This document shows positions 10,101 through 20,066 of a DNA stretch of 64,000 bases, in pieces. The notes beneath the pieces were generated by a model. It saw only the letters and a program-made list of their open reading frames with translations, was not told the origin of the DNA and did not search any database. Both the position numbers and the translations under genes were made by a program. How positions within the stretch are numbered: position 1 is the first letter of the stretch; each line of letters begins with the position of its first letter. The DNA is from Diplonema japonicum (taxonomy: Eukaryota; Euglenozoa; Diplonemea; Diplonemida; Diplonemidae): NCBI GenBank assembly GCA_964019335.1, contig OZ025710.1, positions 248,001-312,000 on the forward strand, given 5' to 3'.

Positions 10101-10777
10101 TTAAATACAGCAAAAAAGGAAGAAAAAAAAAAGAAAGGGGAAAGATCCTTATTGTGCCCCTTGGAACTTTTAAACGTTTTTTTTTTTAACCCCCCCGAAG
10201 AAAAGGGAGGAGGGAAAGGGATTTTTTAATTTTGTAATAATGAATTCCTATCGCTTAGTGCAAGCAACAGGTTTTTTAGTCCCTTTTATTCCCCCCTTCT
10301 ACTTATCTTTTTTTTAGATGCAAACAAAAAAGAAAACCACAAATTGCACGGGGATACATGTAAAAATTCTTTTAAGAAAAAAACACAAAAAAGTTTTTTT
10401 TTCGAGTGAAGGCAGCGGGCGGGGGAATGCATATAGAAAAAAAAAAGAAAAAAAAAAAAAAAAAAGCGAAGACGTAAGAAGAGAGAACGGGAAAGAAAAA
10501 AAAAAAGAAAATGGCAAAATTTTTCATCTTGCTCCTTTTTTTTTTTTTTTTTTCTTCTTCCTTTCCTCTTCCCTTCCCTTTTTTTTTCCTCCAGCAAGAT
10601 AGAAAAAAAAAAAAGAGAGAAAAAAAAAAAACTCAAAGTGCAGGACAAACCCCCTCTGGAGGGCCGTCCTTAAAAAAAGAACCAGGAAAAGGGAGTGTGT
10701 GGTGGGGCTAAGACGAAATCAAAGAACATCCTTTAACTTAGAATTTTTTTTTTCCCTTCTAGAAACAAAAAAAAAAA
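7152..10777. other. 3.6-kb gene-poor homopolymer-rich region
   Basis: This region is mostly A-, T- and G-runs with TTTTA and AAAAT microsatellites. Short base-balanced islands occur near 7915-7960, 8055-8100, 8175-8275, 8440-8475, 8780-8815, 8965-9180, 9345-9440, 9665-9780 and 10140-10200. Some repeat a motif (AGGAACATCTTTACCAG at 8255-8271 and 8797-8813; CCTTATTG followed by CCCCTGGAAC-like sequence near 9732 and 10149). They could be micro-exons, small RNA genes or decayed repeats. I cannot assemble a gene from them. Confidence 0.5.
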
Positions 10778-11087
10778 TCAGCACCTAGTACTGACAGGAG
10801 GTGGTAGAGGCGGGTTCATGGCATATGGCTGATGAACCGCTTCACTTGGTTTGTGCTGGACAGGGTGAACCGCTTGCTGCTGCTGATGATTTTGCTGGGG
10901 AACCCCAAGTTGCTGCGGCGAAAACGGAATAAACGAGTGGGGCTGGAAGGACTGCCCACCGTAAGGCTGCCCGTTTCCACCATAGTTGACATAGCACTGC
11001 GGGTACTGCACCGACGCAGCATTGGGAAGAATACTGTTGGCCACCTGAGCAAACGCCAGCGCAGCGGTCACATGAGTCATATCTGGT

Positions 11088-11122
<35 letters not shown>

Positions 11123-12619
11123 CGACTGCACCGCAGCTACCGGTGCAGGCCCCTCAGGCTTCGGAACAAAGCTGTGGCAGATGTGAATATTGTTGCAGTT
11201 TTCCCCATATTCGCATCTATTCTCCCTGTGCAACCTGCATATCTTCCCGTTCGCAAAACACTTATACTGCCCGGTTTTCCCCGTCCTCACAGGGAGACTG
11301 TTCAAACCCGTTGTGCTTGTGATCAACATATGCGGTACCTCAGAGAAGCAGCCTCCTTGTGTCGGCCCCCACCTCACCTTAACAGGGATCTCAACAGGAG
11401 GATGCGTAGCCCTCTCAGGGTGGTGCAACGGGCAGCAAGGGTTCCCGTACCTCAGCTTTGCGATGTAAGGCGGGTCGGCGTGGATGGAACGGCAGCTTTT
11501 CCCATGTTTACACTTCCCCTCAAGGTAGTAAAGGCAAAGTTGCGGCGGTTGTGCGGAAGGTGCGCCTCTTGCCTTTGCGTACAACGACCTCCCCATCGTA
11601 GCCTCTGTTCTGTGGTAGGGAAGCACGTACTTCGAACCGGTAGAGGGATCTACTACATCACGCAGCTCAACGACGAAGTTGGTACCTGTTGACACTGTGT
11701 ACCCTGCACCAGAGGCGGCCATCTCACGGAGGACCTTGATCGCCTCGCGAGAGACGTGCAGCTGGTTGCAAGCATGGTGTGCGTTGCAACCCCTGTGCCC
11801 GTTCTCCCCACCCTTTTGGTACAGCATGCACACAAAGGACTGCTTCTTCGTGGCGTAGTCGCGCTTTCCAACAGAGTCCTCCAACAGGATAGGGGGCACA
11901 ATGTACCTTCCTTTGTTCTGTGGGTCATAGATCAAGCATGATGTGGTGGAATGGAGCAGGGTGTTGCCCACGGTGATGCGGGTTTCTCCACTAACACACT
12001 GCGACTTGACCTGCCTGTGGAGGTAGCCAACTTGAAGCCCGCACACAGAGTGCCATTTGATAAAAGCTTGATCTTTTGTGGGAACAGCTTGGTTTGACGG
12101 GACAGGGACCGTGTTCAACATTGTTGGTGGGCCGTTGTCTTCGATATCTTGGTCATGTCCGGGGTCTGACCCGCTTTCTTCGTCGTGGTTTGATGAAGGC
12201 TTGTCCTGTGTGACTGGAGGACAGCATGCAGCAACTTCTACCTCGTTTAAGTACTGCGCGTACAGTTCATCGACCTTTTGAAGGTATGTTACCGAGAGCT
12301 TACCGCCGGTCTCCTTGTCGAACTTCTTCAGGATCTTTCTGCAGCCTTCTCTGTTCATCCCGTAGAATTTAAGCCGAGCTTGCTTCTCGGGGATTTTGCA
12401 GGGGCAGCCTGGCTGGCATTGATCCTGCTGGTCCTCTTCGAGGTTCGCCTTCAGGAAATGCTCCAGCTTCACCATCTCCCCTTCAAACAATGACGCGAAG
12501 GCCGTGGGATCGTTGTAGATAGACTCCTTCAGCTTCTCGTAGTTGAGGTACTTCTCCGTGTCTATCATGCCGCTGTAGGTCTCAGCGTGTTCGCTGAGCG
12601 AGTTGCCAAACTTCACCAT
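10778..12619 (-). CDS. SPX domain - CCCH zinc-finger fusion protein
   Basis: The 613-residue single-exon protein begins with an SPX domain: MVKFGNSLSEHAETYSGMID, then GMNREGCRKILKKFDKETGG with the lysine-rich helix at 95-102 that in SPX domains binds inositol pyrophosphates. Three CCCH fingers follow: C264-x13-C278-x5-C284-x3-H288, C362-x7-C370-x5-C376-x3-H380 and C461-x7-C469-x5-C475-x3-H479. The C-terminus has a polyglutamine run of about 12 residues and is rich in Gln, Pro and Tyr. CCCH fingers of this spacing usually bind RNA, and euglenozoans regulate genes mainly after transcription. I infer a phosphate- or inositol-pyrophosphate-responsive RNA-binding regulator. No EXS, VTC or kinase domain is present. 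The domain calls are strong; the role is inference. Confidence 0.8.
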
Positions 12620-12860
12620 GTTGTAATAAGAGTGGGGGGTTTTTTTTTCTCTCTCTCTTTTTTTTTTTTTTTTTAATGCGTGTTTTTTTTTTTTCTTTGT
12701 TCGCCCTGTTTTTTTTTTTATATTGGGTTAAAGGTATTCGCCTCTCTTTCGTTTCCCATCACACAAAGATACAAAAAAAAAATAATAACAAACAAAACTT
12801 ACATGGAGGGGGGGGGGGGGGGGGGGGGGGGGGGCATATGGTCCTTAAAAAGGGCCACTT
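12620..12860. other. Spacer with long G run
   Basis: T-runs are followed by a near-uninterrupted G run at about 12805-12834. It forms the right-hand flank (upstream on the coding strand) of the SPX-CCCH gene and leads into the large palindrome. I see no gene. Confidence 0.6.
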
Positions 12861-13242
12861 TTTGCCCTTTTTCAGGCTCTTCGCCAAGGGCATTTTGGGC
12901 CCTTAAAAAAACTGTAACCACCCAAAAGTGCCCACAAATCACCCAAACCCCCGTTTCCCGATGTTTTCCGGCCCCAGAAGTGCCCAGAATCATGTTCTAA
13001 TTTTGGGGCCCCCGTTTGGTACTTTCCCTATGTAATCCTAGGGGCCCCTATTTTATGTTCCCTAGGATTACATAGGGAAAGTACCAAACGGGGGCCCCAA
13101 AATTAGAACATGATTCTGGGCACTTCTGGGGCCGGAAAACATCGGGAAACGGGGGTTTGGGTGATTTGTGGGCACTTTTGGGTGGTTACAGTTTTTTTAA
13201 GGGCCCAAAATGCCCTTGGCGAAGAGCCTGAAAAAGGGCAAA
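12861..13242. repeat. Perfect 182-bp palindrome with 18-nt loop
   Basis: Arms 12861-13042 and 13061-13242 are exact reverse complements as far as I can check base by base; the spacer is 13043-13060. The arms are not homopolymeric and contain GGGGCCCC-type blocks such as TTTTGGGGCCCCCG. I see no open reading frame of note. It may be a foldback/MITE-like element or a recent inverted duplication. Confidence 0.85.
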
Positions 13243-13260
13243 TAACGACCCCCTTATGAC

Positions 13261-13461
13261 CCCCCCCCTAGGGCTATGCTGGCAGGAAACGTGGAAACGT
13301 TTCCGTTTCCGTTCCCGTTTCCGTTTCCATACTTTTCAAAATTCTTATGGAAACGGCTTCCTTCTTAAGGAAACATAAGGAAACGTTTCCGTTTCCGTTT
13401 CCCTTTTTTTCAAAAAATGCATGGAAACGCGTTTCCATGCCAGCATAGCCCTAGGGGGGGG
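13261..13461. repeat. MITE-like element with 24-bp terminal inverted repeats and GTTTCC arrays
   Basis: The termini CCCCCCCCTAGGGCTATG...GGCA (13261-13284) and its reverse complement (13438-13461) bracket about 150 bases built from GGAAAC/GTTTCC hexamers in both orientations, themselves forming smaller palindromes. It sits immediately beside the 182-bp palindrome. A run of G extends beyond the right terminus. No coding capacity. Confidence 0.75.
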
Positions 13462-13588
13462 GGGGGGGGGGGGGGGGAGAAGTTTAACAACTATAAAACC
13501 CTTTAACACAAATATATATAAAAAAAGAGAGATTTCTAATAAGAATAAAGAAAATACAAAATCTATTTAAAAAAAACCTCCCCCCCCC

Positions 13589-15520
13589 CTACAGCGGATT
13601 GATTCCCGGTAAATGAAGCGTACCGAGACCACCTATCATGGCTGTGAGTGGCGCTGCGGTGCTTGGGGAGATTGTAGGGCATCGATTGGACCGAGCGGGG
13701 GAGACAAGACCAGGAGAGAGAGATTGCGTCTTGCTTTCGATCATTTCGTGCAGGTTTTGAATCTCAGCGATTTTTCGCTGCAGCTCAAAGCTGGACGGGG
13801 GCGAGGCTGCTCTCGGAGCAGAATTGTACTTTTGAATATCTTGAGCCGACATCTCCAACCTATTGCTGTTCTTCACGAAGGGCGTTTCTGACCGCGAAGC
13901 TGAACTGACCACCCGACTCGACGACCAAGCACTATTCTGATTGTACATAGGTGACCCGTATTCACCATTGCCACTTCCGTTTCCACTGCCAAAACCCATA
14001 TCGTTCCTTTCATTCTCCAATTTCTCCATTTCAACCTTCAGCTTTGATTGCAAGACATCCCGCAGGTTAGCTATGTGAACTGCTTTGTTCATGACGCGGC
14101 GTTGCATTTGTTTCATCTCCTCCGAGTGCATTTCAATCCGTGTTTTAACGGAGTCAATGCTGGCTTTACGAGGTGCCTCGTCCGTGGGGTCCATCAGGGT
14201 GCATTCGTCTACAATTGGGTCTGTTTGTACTCCTGTTTCTAGTGTGATCATGCGTGCTGTTGAGAGGAGTGATGTTGATCTTTTTGGGATGATGATCGGG
14301 TCTGCCCGTGAACGTTCCTCGACAAGCTTTACCATGAGGAGGTCCTTCTCCTTTACCACTGCGTCGTAACGGGAACGTAGGGAGTTGAGCTCTGTCTTCG
14401 CATTGACGATTAAGGTGTCTTGTTCCATTGCGGTGCTTTGCATTGTAAGCATTGCGTTCATGTCTGCTTTCAGTTTGCTCTCCGCGGCGCCGGAGAGGAC
14501 TGAGAGCTGGTCTGCAAGATGTTTCCCTTCCCTGCGCAACATATCGACTTCTCTCGTTTCCTGTTTCCACTTCACAAGATCTGTTTTGTAAGTTGTGTTG
14601 ACGTCGTTGAGATCTGTTTGCAGTTTTGTTCGCAGAGTTCTTTCCTCGTTCAGGCTGTTCTCTAGCTTTCCCATCAGGGTTTCCGTGAAACGTAATTTTT
14701 CTTCCGCCATTTCCGCCGCTTGGGCGTAGTTTGCGATTGCTTCGCCCCGTTCTCGGACCATTTGTCGGAGCTCCGAGACTAATAGTGCGTCTTGCATGTG
14801 CTGTGCGATCGCTTCGTCTTTCTCTCGAAGCAGGGCTTTCAAGCCGGGTATGCTTTCAGTCTCCATACGTGCTTCAAGGAGCTTCTCCTGCAAGGATTGC
14901 TGGTCTTGTTTCATCGTCTTCATGTCGCCATACACCGTGGTTTTCAAACCCATTAATTCGGATTCCAACTGGTCGGATTTTTGTTTGTACGCGACTACCT
15001 CTGCGGTCAGTTTGCAGTTTTCTTCAACTAGCTTGTCGCCGACTTCGTTGGACCCGCTGGTGTGCTTCAACATAATTTGTCTGTACTGTTCGACCTCTGT
15101 CCGGTGAGTTCTGCGAAGTACCTCCATGTCGTCCTGGAGGGACTGGTTGCACGTTTCGAGGCTGTTTACCAGTTGTTTCGTTGACTCTAGTTCCGTGGTG
15201 AGCTTGCTGATTTCTTTTTCTTCTGGTAACGGTGCGCATGTTTCCGTTGTGGACGATCTGGTCGGCAAGGGGATGGGCACAGGTGGTAGTTCGGGCACGG
15301 GGTCTTCCTTCAACCTGCAGTACTCTTCCTTCAAATACGCGTGCTCCGTGTCCAACTTCATGAACTCCGCGGAGAGCTCTAATATTTTCTGGCTTGCAGC
15401 TCTTGCATTTCCTGCTTGTCTGTCCATGAGGCCGCTCATGATGCTGATTTGTGGGTTTTGTGGGACTGTTGATGGTGCTGGGAGCCGTGTCGGCTGGACT
15501 GGTACGGTGCTTGTAACCAT
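13589..15520 (-). CDS. Coiled-coil protein, function unknown
   Basis: The 643-residue single-exon protein starts MVTSTVPVQPTRLPAPS with a Pro-rich head. From about residue 40 to 510 it is dominated by heptad-type coiled coil (KLTTELESTKQLVNSLET and similar), broken near residue 410. The tail is low-complexity (GFGSGNGSGNGEYGS) with Ser-Pro motifs, then a short coil and a hydrophobic C-terminus. It has no recognisable enzymatic domain. Such proteins in euglenozoans are often cytoskeletal or flagellar, but nothing here proves it. Confidence 0.8.
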   Translation of the reverse strand: MVTSTVPVQPTRLPAPSTVPQNPQISIMSGLMDRQAGNARAASQKILELSAEFMKLDTEHAYLKEEYCRLKEDPVPELPPVPIPLPTRSSTTETCAPLPEEKEISKLTTELESTKQLVNSLETCNQSLQDDMEVLRRTHRTEVEQYRQIMLKHTSGSNEVGDKLVEENCKLTAEVVAYKQKSDQLESELMGLKTTVYGDMKTMKQDQQSLQEKLLEARMETESIPGLKALLREKDEAIAQHMQDALLVSELRQMVRERGEAIANYAQAAEMAEEKLRFTETLMGKLENSLNEERTLRTKLQTDLNDVNTTYKTDLVKWKQETREVDMLRREGKHLADQLSVLSGAAESKLKADMNAMLTMQSTAMEQDTLIVNAKTELNSLRSRYDAVVKEKDLLMVKLVEERSRADPIIIPKRSTSLLSTARMITLETGVQTDPIVDECTLMDPTDEAPRKASIDSVKTRIEMHSEEMKQMQRRVMNKAVHIANLRDVLQSKLKVEMEKLENERNDMGFGSGNGSGNGEYGSPMYNQNSAWSSSRVVSSASRSETPFVKNSNRLEMSAQDIQKYNSAPRAASPPSSFELQRKIAEIQNLHEMIESKTQSLSPGLVSPARSNRCPTISPSTAAPLTAMIGGLGTLHLPGINPL

Positions 15521-15801
15521 TTGATCACCTTTCCCCCCGCCCTCCCTTTTTAAGAATGTGTTGTTTTATAACTGAGAAGATAATGCATAAATATGAGTAT
15601 ATGACTTCAAAAAAAAATGGGGGTGGTGTAAATAATGGAGTGTAGCATGTGGGACAGAGGATGGATGAGGGATGAGAGGGGATGGAATGGGGGGGGTATT
15701 TTTTTTTTGTCTTCTTTACTTTTTTTTTCTTCTTCTTCATCTTCTTGGTTTTTGTTATTTTACTCTTGTTCAAGAAGAACGAGGAGGGGGATTCAACATA
15801 T

Positions 15802-15842
<41 letters not shown>

Positions 15843-16246
15843 GCATGAGAGAGGGACAGAAGAGAGAGAGAACGAGAGGAAGATAAAAAGAAAATGGGGA
15901 TAAATAAATAGACAATGGGTAGCAGAAAGGAATAAGGATAAAAAAGAAAGAAAAAAAAAAACCAACTCTCTAGTGGTCACAATTATATACAAGTCCAACA
16001 AGAAAGTGGGAGAAAAGAAGCCAAAAATACCACTAGCAACACCCCTCTTCCGCAGAAGGGCGCCTTTCTTTTTTCCTTCCTTCTCCGGCATACCTTTTAG
16101 AGTAGAGAGATATTAGTAGGGAGCAAATATTTACTTTTTTTTTCTTGTCTTTGCTTAGAAAAATAGAAATAGTAATCTTAGGCACTTTTTTTTCCTCCGT
16201 AAGAAGGGACTTTTTTTTTTTCGTCTTCTGTCTTCTCCAATTCTTT
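15521..16246. other. Intergenic spacer downstream of PFR2 copy A
   Basis: T- and A-runs including about 36 T at 15804-15838, with mixed sequence near 15600-15790 and 15960-16110. Open frames are short and rich in Lys/Phe/Ser. I see no gene. Confidence 0.6.
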
Positions 16247-18143
16247 CTACTCCGTGATAAGCTTCCCTCTTGTCTGCTGTGATTGGATGGACTTTGCACG
16301 TTTGAGCTCCTCGCGCTCAGCCGCGATCTTGACCTCCTCCTGCTTGGAAAGGTGTGCACGGTACTCGACCATCTTGGTGCGCCTGGTGAGGTTTGCATCC
16401 TCGAGCTCCTCTGCCGGGTGGATGAAGTCGATGCCAGCCTTGATGAGGGCGTCCTCCGACGGTGCGAAGAGGGCCAGGGCAGAGGCCATCTTGTCCTTCA
16501 GCATCTCCAGCTCCTCCTCAATCTGGTTGCGGAGTTTGTACAGCTCCTTCTTCGCATCGGAGTGCTTCTTCGCGTTCGGGTCAAAGGTCTCGATCGAGAA
16601 CTCCAACTGGATGTGTGTCGCCCTGATGTTCCTGTCGATGTCCTCCAGCTTCTTCTCCTTCTTGTAGACGAGCTGTCCCAGTGTCTTGTACAACCTCCTG
16701 AAAGCCTCCAGGTGCTCCTGGTGGATCTGCAGCCTCAGGTCTGTGAGCTCCTGGTTCGTCTTATCGTACCTGGCCTTGATGGCCGCGCACCCCTCCGCCA
16801 CCAGCTCCTCGATGATCCCAGTCGCCCTGATCGCCAGGTCGCAGTTGTACACCGTCAGCTCCAACAGCTTCTTGTGCTGCGACACCACGTCCAGGAACTG
16901 TTGGTACTCCACCTTCCTCTTCTCTTCCCTGTCGTTTTCCTCAATGCGGCGCTTCACTTCCTCAAACCTCTCAGTTCCTGTTGTGTGAGTGTGAGTGTGG
17001 GTGTGAGTGTGTATTGTTGTCACATACCAAGCTTCTGAAGCTGCCTCTCCAGGTCTTGGATCTTCCTCCAACACTCATCCTGCTTCTCAAGGTTCTCCTT
17101 CAGGAACTTTTCACTCTTGTCCTTCTGTGCTGCGAATCTCTTCATCGACTCTGCATCCTCCAAGTCCGCCTGTGGGTGGTGTGTGTGTGTGTGTGTGTTT
17201 TTTTTTCTTTTTTTTTTCTTTTTTCTTTTTCTTTTTTTGGAATTTATTTTTCTTCTTATATTGCGAGGAAGAAATCCCATACCTTTTGGATGGCATCGTG
17301 GACGTGTTTCAGGTCGTTCTCACACCTCTGCTTCAACCTCCTCTTCCCATCCTTCATGGCAGAGGTCTCTTGGAAGGCCTTCTTCTGCACCTCGTGGATC
17401 TTCGAGAACATCTTGTTCTCGTCGTCTGTCTGTCCGATGATCCTGAACTTGTCCCTCACGAGCTCCACGAGCCTCTCCAAGAGCTGTGCCTTGATGTAGA
17501 ATTGCTCCTCTGCGATCGACATCTCACCGTCCGCGAGGGCCACGTTCCTGATCTCCTTGCACTTCTCGATCGAGGCGAGCTGCTGCCGGATCTGCTCCTC
17601 GTTCCCCAGCAGAGCCGTCTGGATCACCGTCACGTTCATGCAGTCCTCCAAGTTCTTCAGGACGGACACGGGAACCTGCGCCAACTCCGTCGAGTCCAAC
17701 TGGGAGCGGCGCAGCTCCTCCTCAACCTTCTCCAGCTTCGAGAGCCCGTTGTCGATGGTCCCCGTGAAGGACACGATGCGCGTCTTGTTCCTGTGCTGCT
17801 TCATGTCCTGCAACACCCTCTTCAGCGACAGGATGTCCATGAACTGCGGCTTGTCCTCCGGCTTGTACAGCTCCCGAACGCTCATCTCCAGCCCGCACAC
17901 ACGCATCAGCTTCTGGATGTCGTAGGCCGCTGTGAGGTTCCACTTCGTCCCGGACTCCACCGAGCACAGCAGCTGGCAACCCTTCTCGTGGGCACTCGAC
18001 AGCTTCTGCTTCTGGTTCTCACTCCAGTCAGACACGTGCAGCTCCTGCACGTACTCCTCGTTCTCGAGGCATGCTGTCTTCAGCTTCAGGTTGTGGATCT
18101 TCTGCTTCCTCGCTGCCTCCAAAGTGACGTCGCTGGGCTCCAT
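16247..18143 (-). CDS. PFR2: Paraflagellar rod protein 2 (copy A)
   Basis: Three exons, 18143-17283, 17169-17028 and 16977-16247, give 577 residues. The introns (113 and 50 nt) are GT-AG and contain GT/CA microsatellites; without splicing the frame is broken. Segments such as TLEAARKQKIHNLKLKTACL, GLEMSVRELYKPEDKPQFM and TERFEEVKRRIEENDREEKR are near-identical to kinetoplastid PFR2 (PFC/PAR2). PFR2 is a major long coiled-coil protein of the paraflagellar rod alongside the axoneme and is needed for flagellar motility. Length is close to the trypanosome protein (about 600). A second gene at 26333-28229 differs by one amino acid (Thr here, Ser there, in LTRR-T/S-KMVEY). Confidence 0.95.
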
Positions 18144-18995
18144 CGTGAGGTGTGTGGTGTGAGAAGGGCGGTCTGTGAGGTGACTTTATAAATCTGAAGA
18201 AAGAACAGAGATATAGTAGACACTGCAACTTATAACTAACCTTGTCTTGTGTCTAAGGAGATAGAGAGAGAGGGAAGAAAAAAAAAGAGCTTCTTTTTCC
18301 TTTCTTGTCGGTGTAACTACTCTGGCCCAGCTTCATCCCCGCTTCCTGCTCTGGCGCACCACCAGAAGTCCATACCTGTGCGAAGTAATGCGTGTACACA
18401 CGTACGTCCTCTTACCAAATAACTACAAACTAACTATGGTACTTCTGTTCCCTGAGGTGTCATTCTCTTTTTTTAACATTTGTTTCGTGCCTCTTGACCA
18501 TCGATCGCATTTCTTTATTTGTATCCTGAATGCAGAGTGGAGTTGCTTTTAAAACGCCTAAGAAATAATGGGGGAAAGCAAAAGAAAAAAGGTGTGTAGG
18601 GTCTTTTGGGAAACAAAAGAAAAAAAGAAAATAGAAAAGAAGAAGAGAGGGTAAAAACAAATGAAAGCAGAATAAATCAACAACTTTCCCGAGCGACGTG
18701 GGGTGTCGCATGACAAAATATGTTTTATTCAAAAAAGGTTTTGTTGTTTTGAAGCCATTTAAAGGGTTATGTGTCACCACGGTGTGAGGACAGCACTCAT
18801 TCGGTAAAGAACCGAAGAGTTTCATAAGAAGAAAGAGCAACAAAAAGAAGGTACTTTCCACATAAGATATAATAGAGAGGAAATAGAACATTGAATAATA
18901 AGTATGTTTGTTTATAAATAACACAAGTTCCGCAAGGGCACATTTAAGGCAAGACAAGTTTTCTTTCTTTTAAACAATAAAAGGATGACAGAAAC
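18144..18995. other. Spacer between PFR2-A and LPMO-A
   Basis: The right half (about 18780-18995) is the 3' flank of LPMO-A and is nearly identical to the flank of LPMO-C at 24780-24992. A base-balanced stretch near 18310-18400 with an AG boundary may be a remnant exon, but no frame is convincing. The long minus-strand frame at 18460-18957 is hydrophobic and rich in Phe/Leu and I do not accept it. Confidence 0.5.
18800..18816 (-). promoter_or_regulatory. Conserved small hairpin in LPMO-A 3' flank
   Basis: TTCGGT and ACCGAA pair around a 5-nt loop about 180 bases past the stop codon. The identical hairpin lies at the same place behind the other two LPMO genes. It may be a 3'-UTR element, or simply reflect recent duplication. 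Confidence 0.3.
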
Positions 18996-20066
18996 TCAGC
19001 CAATCCTGTAACCACTCCAGCTCCTCGTCAAGCACTGTGCATACCACCTGCTCTGCTTGTAGCACCCTGCCCCGTTGGCACAGCAGCTTGGTGCCTGCAG
19101 ACAACTCCCCCACACTGGGATGGAGTACCTGCAGTTACCAGAGGAAGGAGGTGGGGTAGGAGGGCGGGTGGGAGGAGGTGTTGCAGGAGGCGGCATGTTC
19201 CCACCACCATTTCCATTTCCATTCCCGTTTCCGTTTCCGTTCCCAGGGACACACTGTGCGTACCACCTGTTCTGCACGTTGCATGTGGTCCCTGCCTCGC
19301 AGCAGTGCGTGGCACCGGTACAAGCGCCCCACACTCCAATCTTACGAGAGCACCCATTGTTCGAAGGGGGGTTGGGAACAGGTGGGTTGGGGACAGGTGG
19401 GTTGGGGACAGGTGGGTTGGGGACAGGTGGGTTGGGAACGGGTGGGTTAGGAACAGGTGGGTTGGGAACAGGTGGGTTTGGGTTGCCACCACCACCACCA
19501 CCACCACCACTGAACTCCAAGTCGATGGCGTTGTAGAAACTGGCAGCCGTGTCACCAACATCCCAGATGGCAAGGACGACATGGTAGCCTGACTTGGAGG
19601 GGAGGGTGCAGGAGTGTGTTGTCACCATCGGGGGCTGCACCATGTTGCCAGCCGCCGAACAAAAGGGTGCTCCCTCGAAGCTGCTCCTCGCAAGCGGTGC
19701 GTTCTGGTTCCACCCATCCTTCGTGATGTAGTACCTCCAGTCCAAGGTGCGGTGGTTTGCAGTGAACTGCCAAGTGAAGTCCGTCCTCCCACCAGAAGCA
19801 GCTGTCTTCGCCCACCTCGAAGAGGTCTGAGCGTTCAGCGGTGCCCAGTTGGATTTCCCTGCACCGGCCAGCTGCCCATCTGGTGGTCCGCTGGCCGGGT
19901 ACCTGTCCGGCCCCTCCACACTCTGAGGTTCATACTGCACACTCCCACAGTTGCTGTTCTGGCCTGTCTTGCACATATAAGGTCTTGAAGGCGGGCTCTT
20001 CACATAACCATGGCTCTCCACACCAACTGCTGCGAGCAGCATTGGAAATGCCAAGCGACCCAACAT
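18996..20066 (-). CDS. AA10 lytic polysaccharide monooxygenase with two CBM1-like modules (copy A)
   Basis: The 356-residue precursor has a signal peptide (MLGRLAFPMLLAAVGVES) whose cleavage exposes His19, the first histidine of the copper brace; the second is His105 in FTANHRTLDWRYYITK. The catalytic domain, about 19-186, closely resembles bacterial chitin-binding/AA10 enzymes (GSVQYEPQSVEG, AIWDVGDTAASFYNAIDLEF). A poly-Gly stretch and seven NPPVP repeats lead to two Cys-rich modules of fungal CBM1 type (WGAC...CCEAGTTCNVQNRWYAQC and a second ending SRWYAQC). AA10 enzymes oxidatively cleave chitin or cellulose outside the cell. The start was chosen because it gives a perfect signal peptide; a CACACCTCGCAG acceptor lies just upstream. 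It is one of three copies. Confidence 0.93.
   Translation of the reverse strand: MLGRLAFPMLLAAVGVESHGYVKSPPSRPYMCKTGQNSNCGSVQYEPQSVEGPDRYPASGPPDGQLAGAGKSNWAPLNAQTSSRWAKTAASGGRTDFTWQFTANHRTLDWRYYITKDGWNQNAPLARSSFEGAPFCSAAGNMVQPPMVTTHSCTLPSKSGYHVVLAIWDVGDTAASFYNAIDLEFSGGGGGGGGNPNPPVPNPPVPNPPVPNPPVPNPPVPNPPVPNPPVPNPPSNNGCSRKIGVWGACTGATHCCEAGTTCNVQNRWYAQCVPGNGNGNGNGNGNGGGNMPPPATPPPTRPPTPPPSSGNCRYSIPVWGSCLQAPSCCANGAGCYKQSRWYAQCLTRSWSGYRIG

Noticed and set aside
13284-13437. GTTTCC arrays considered as telomere repeats
   Set aside because: Units occur in both orientations, are irregular and lie inside inverted termini, unlike a telomere tract.
17007-18191. Long plus-strand frame of 394 codons, repeated at 27093-28289
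   Set aside because: It is the antisense of PFR2, Leu/Val/Pro-rich with no start context, and it arises because the coding strand has a strong codon bias. The minus-strand protein is a clear PFR2.
18460-18957. Minus-strand 165-codon frame, partly repeated at 24772-24954
   Set aside because: It lies in the shared 3' flank of LPMO genes, is dominated by Phe/Leu from T-rich DNA, and is truncated in the second copy.
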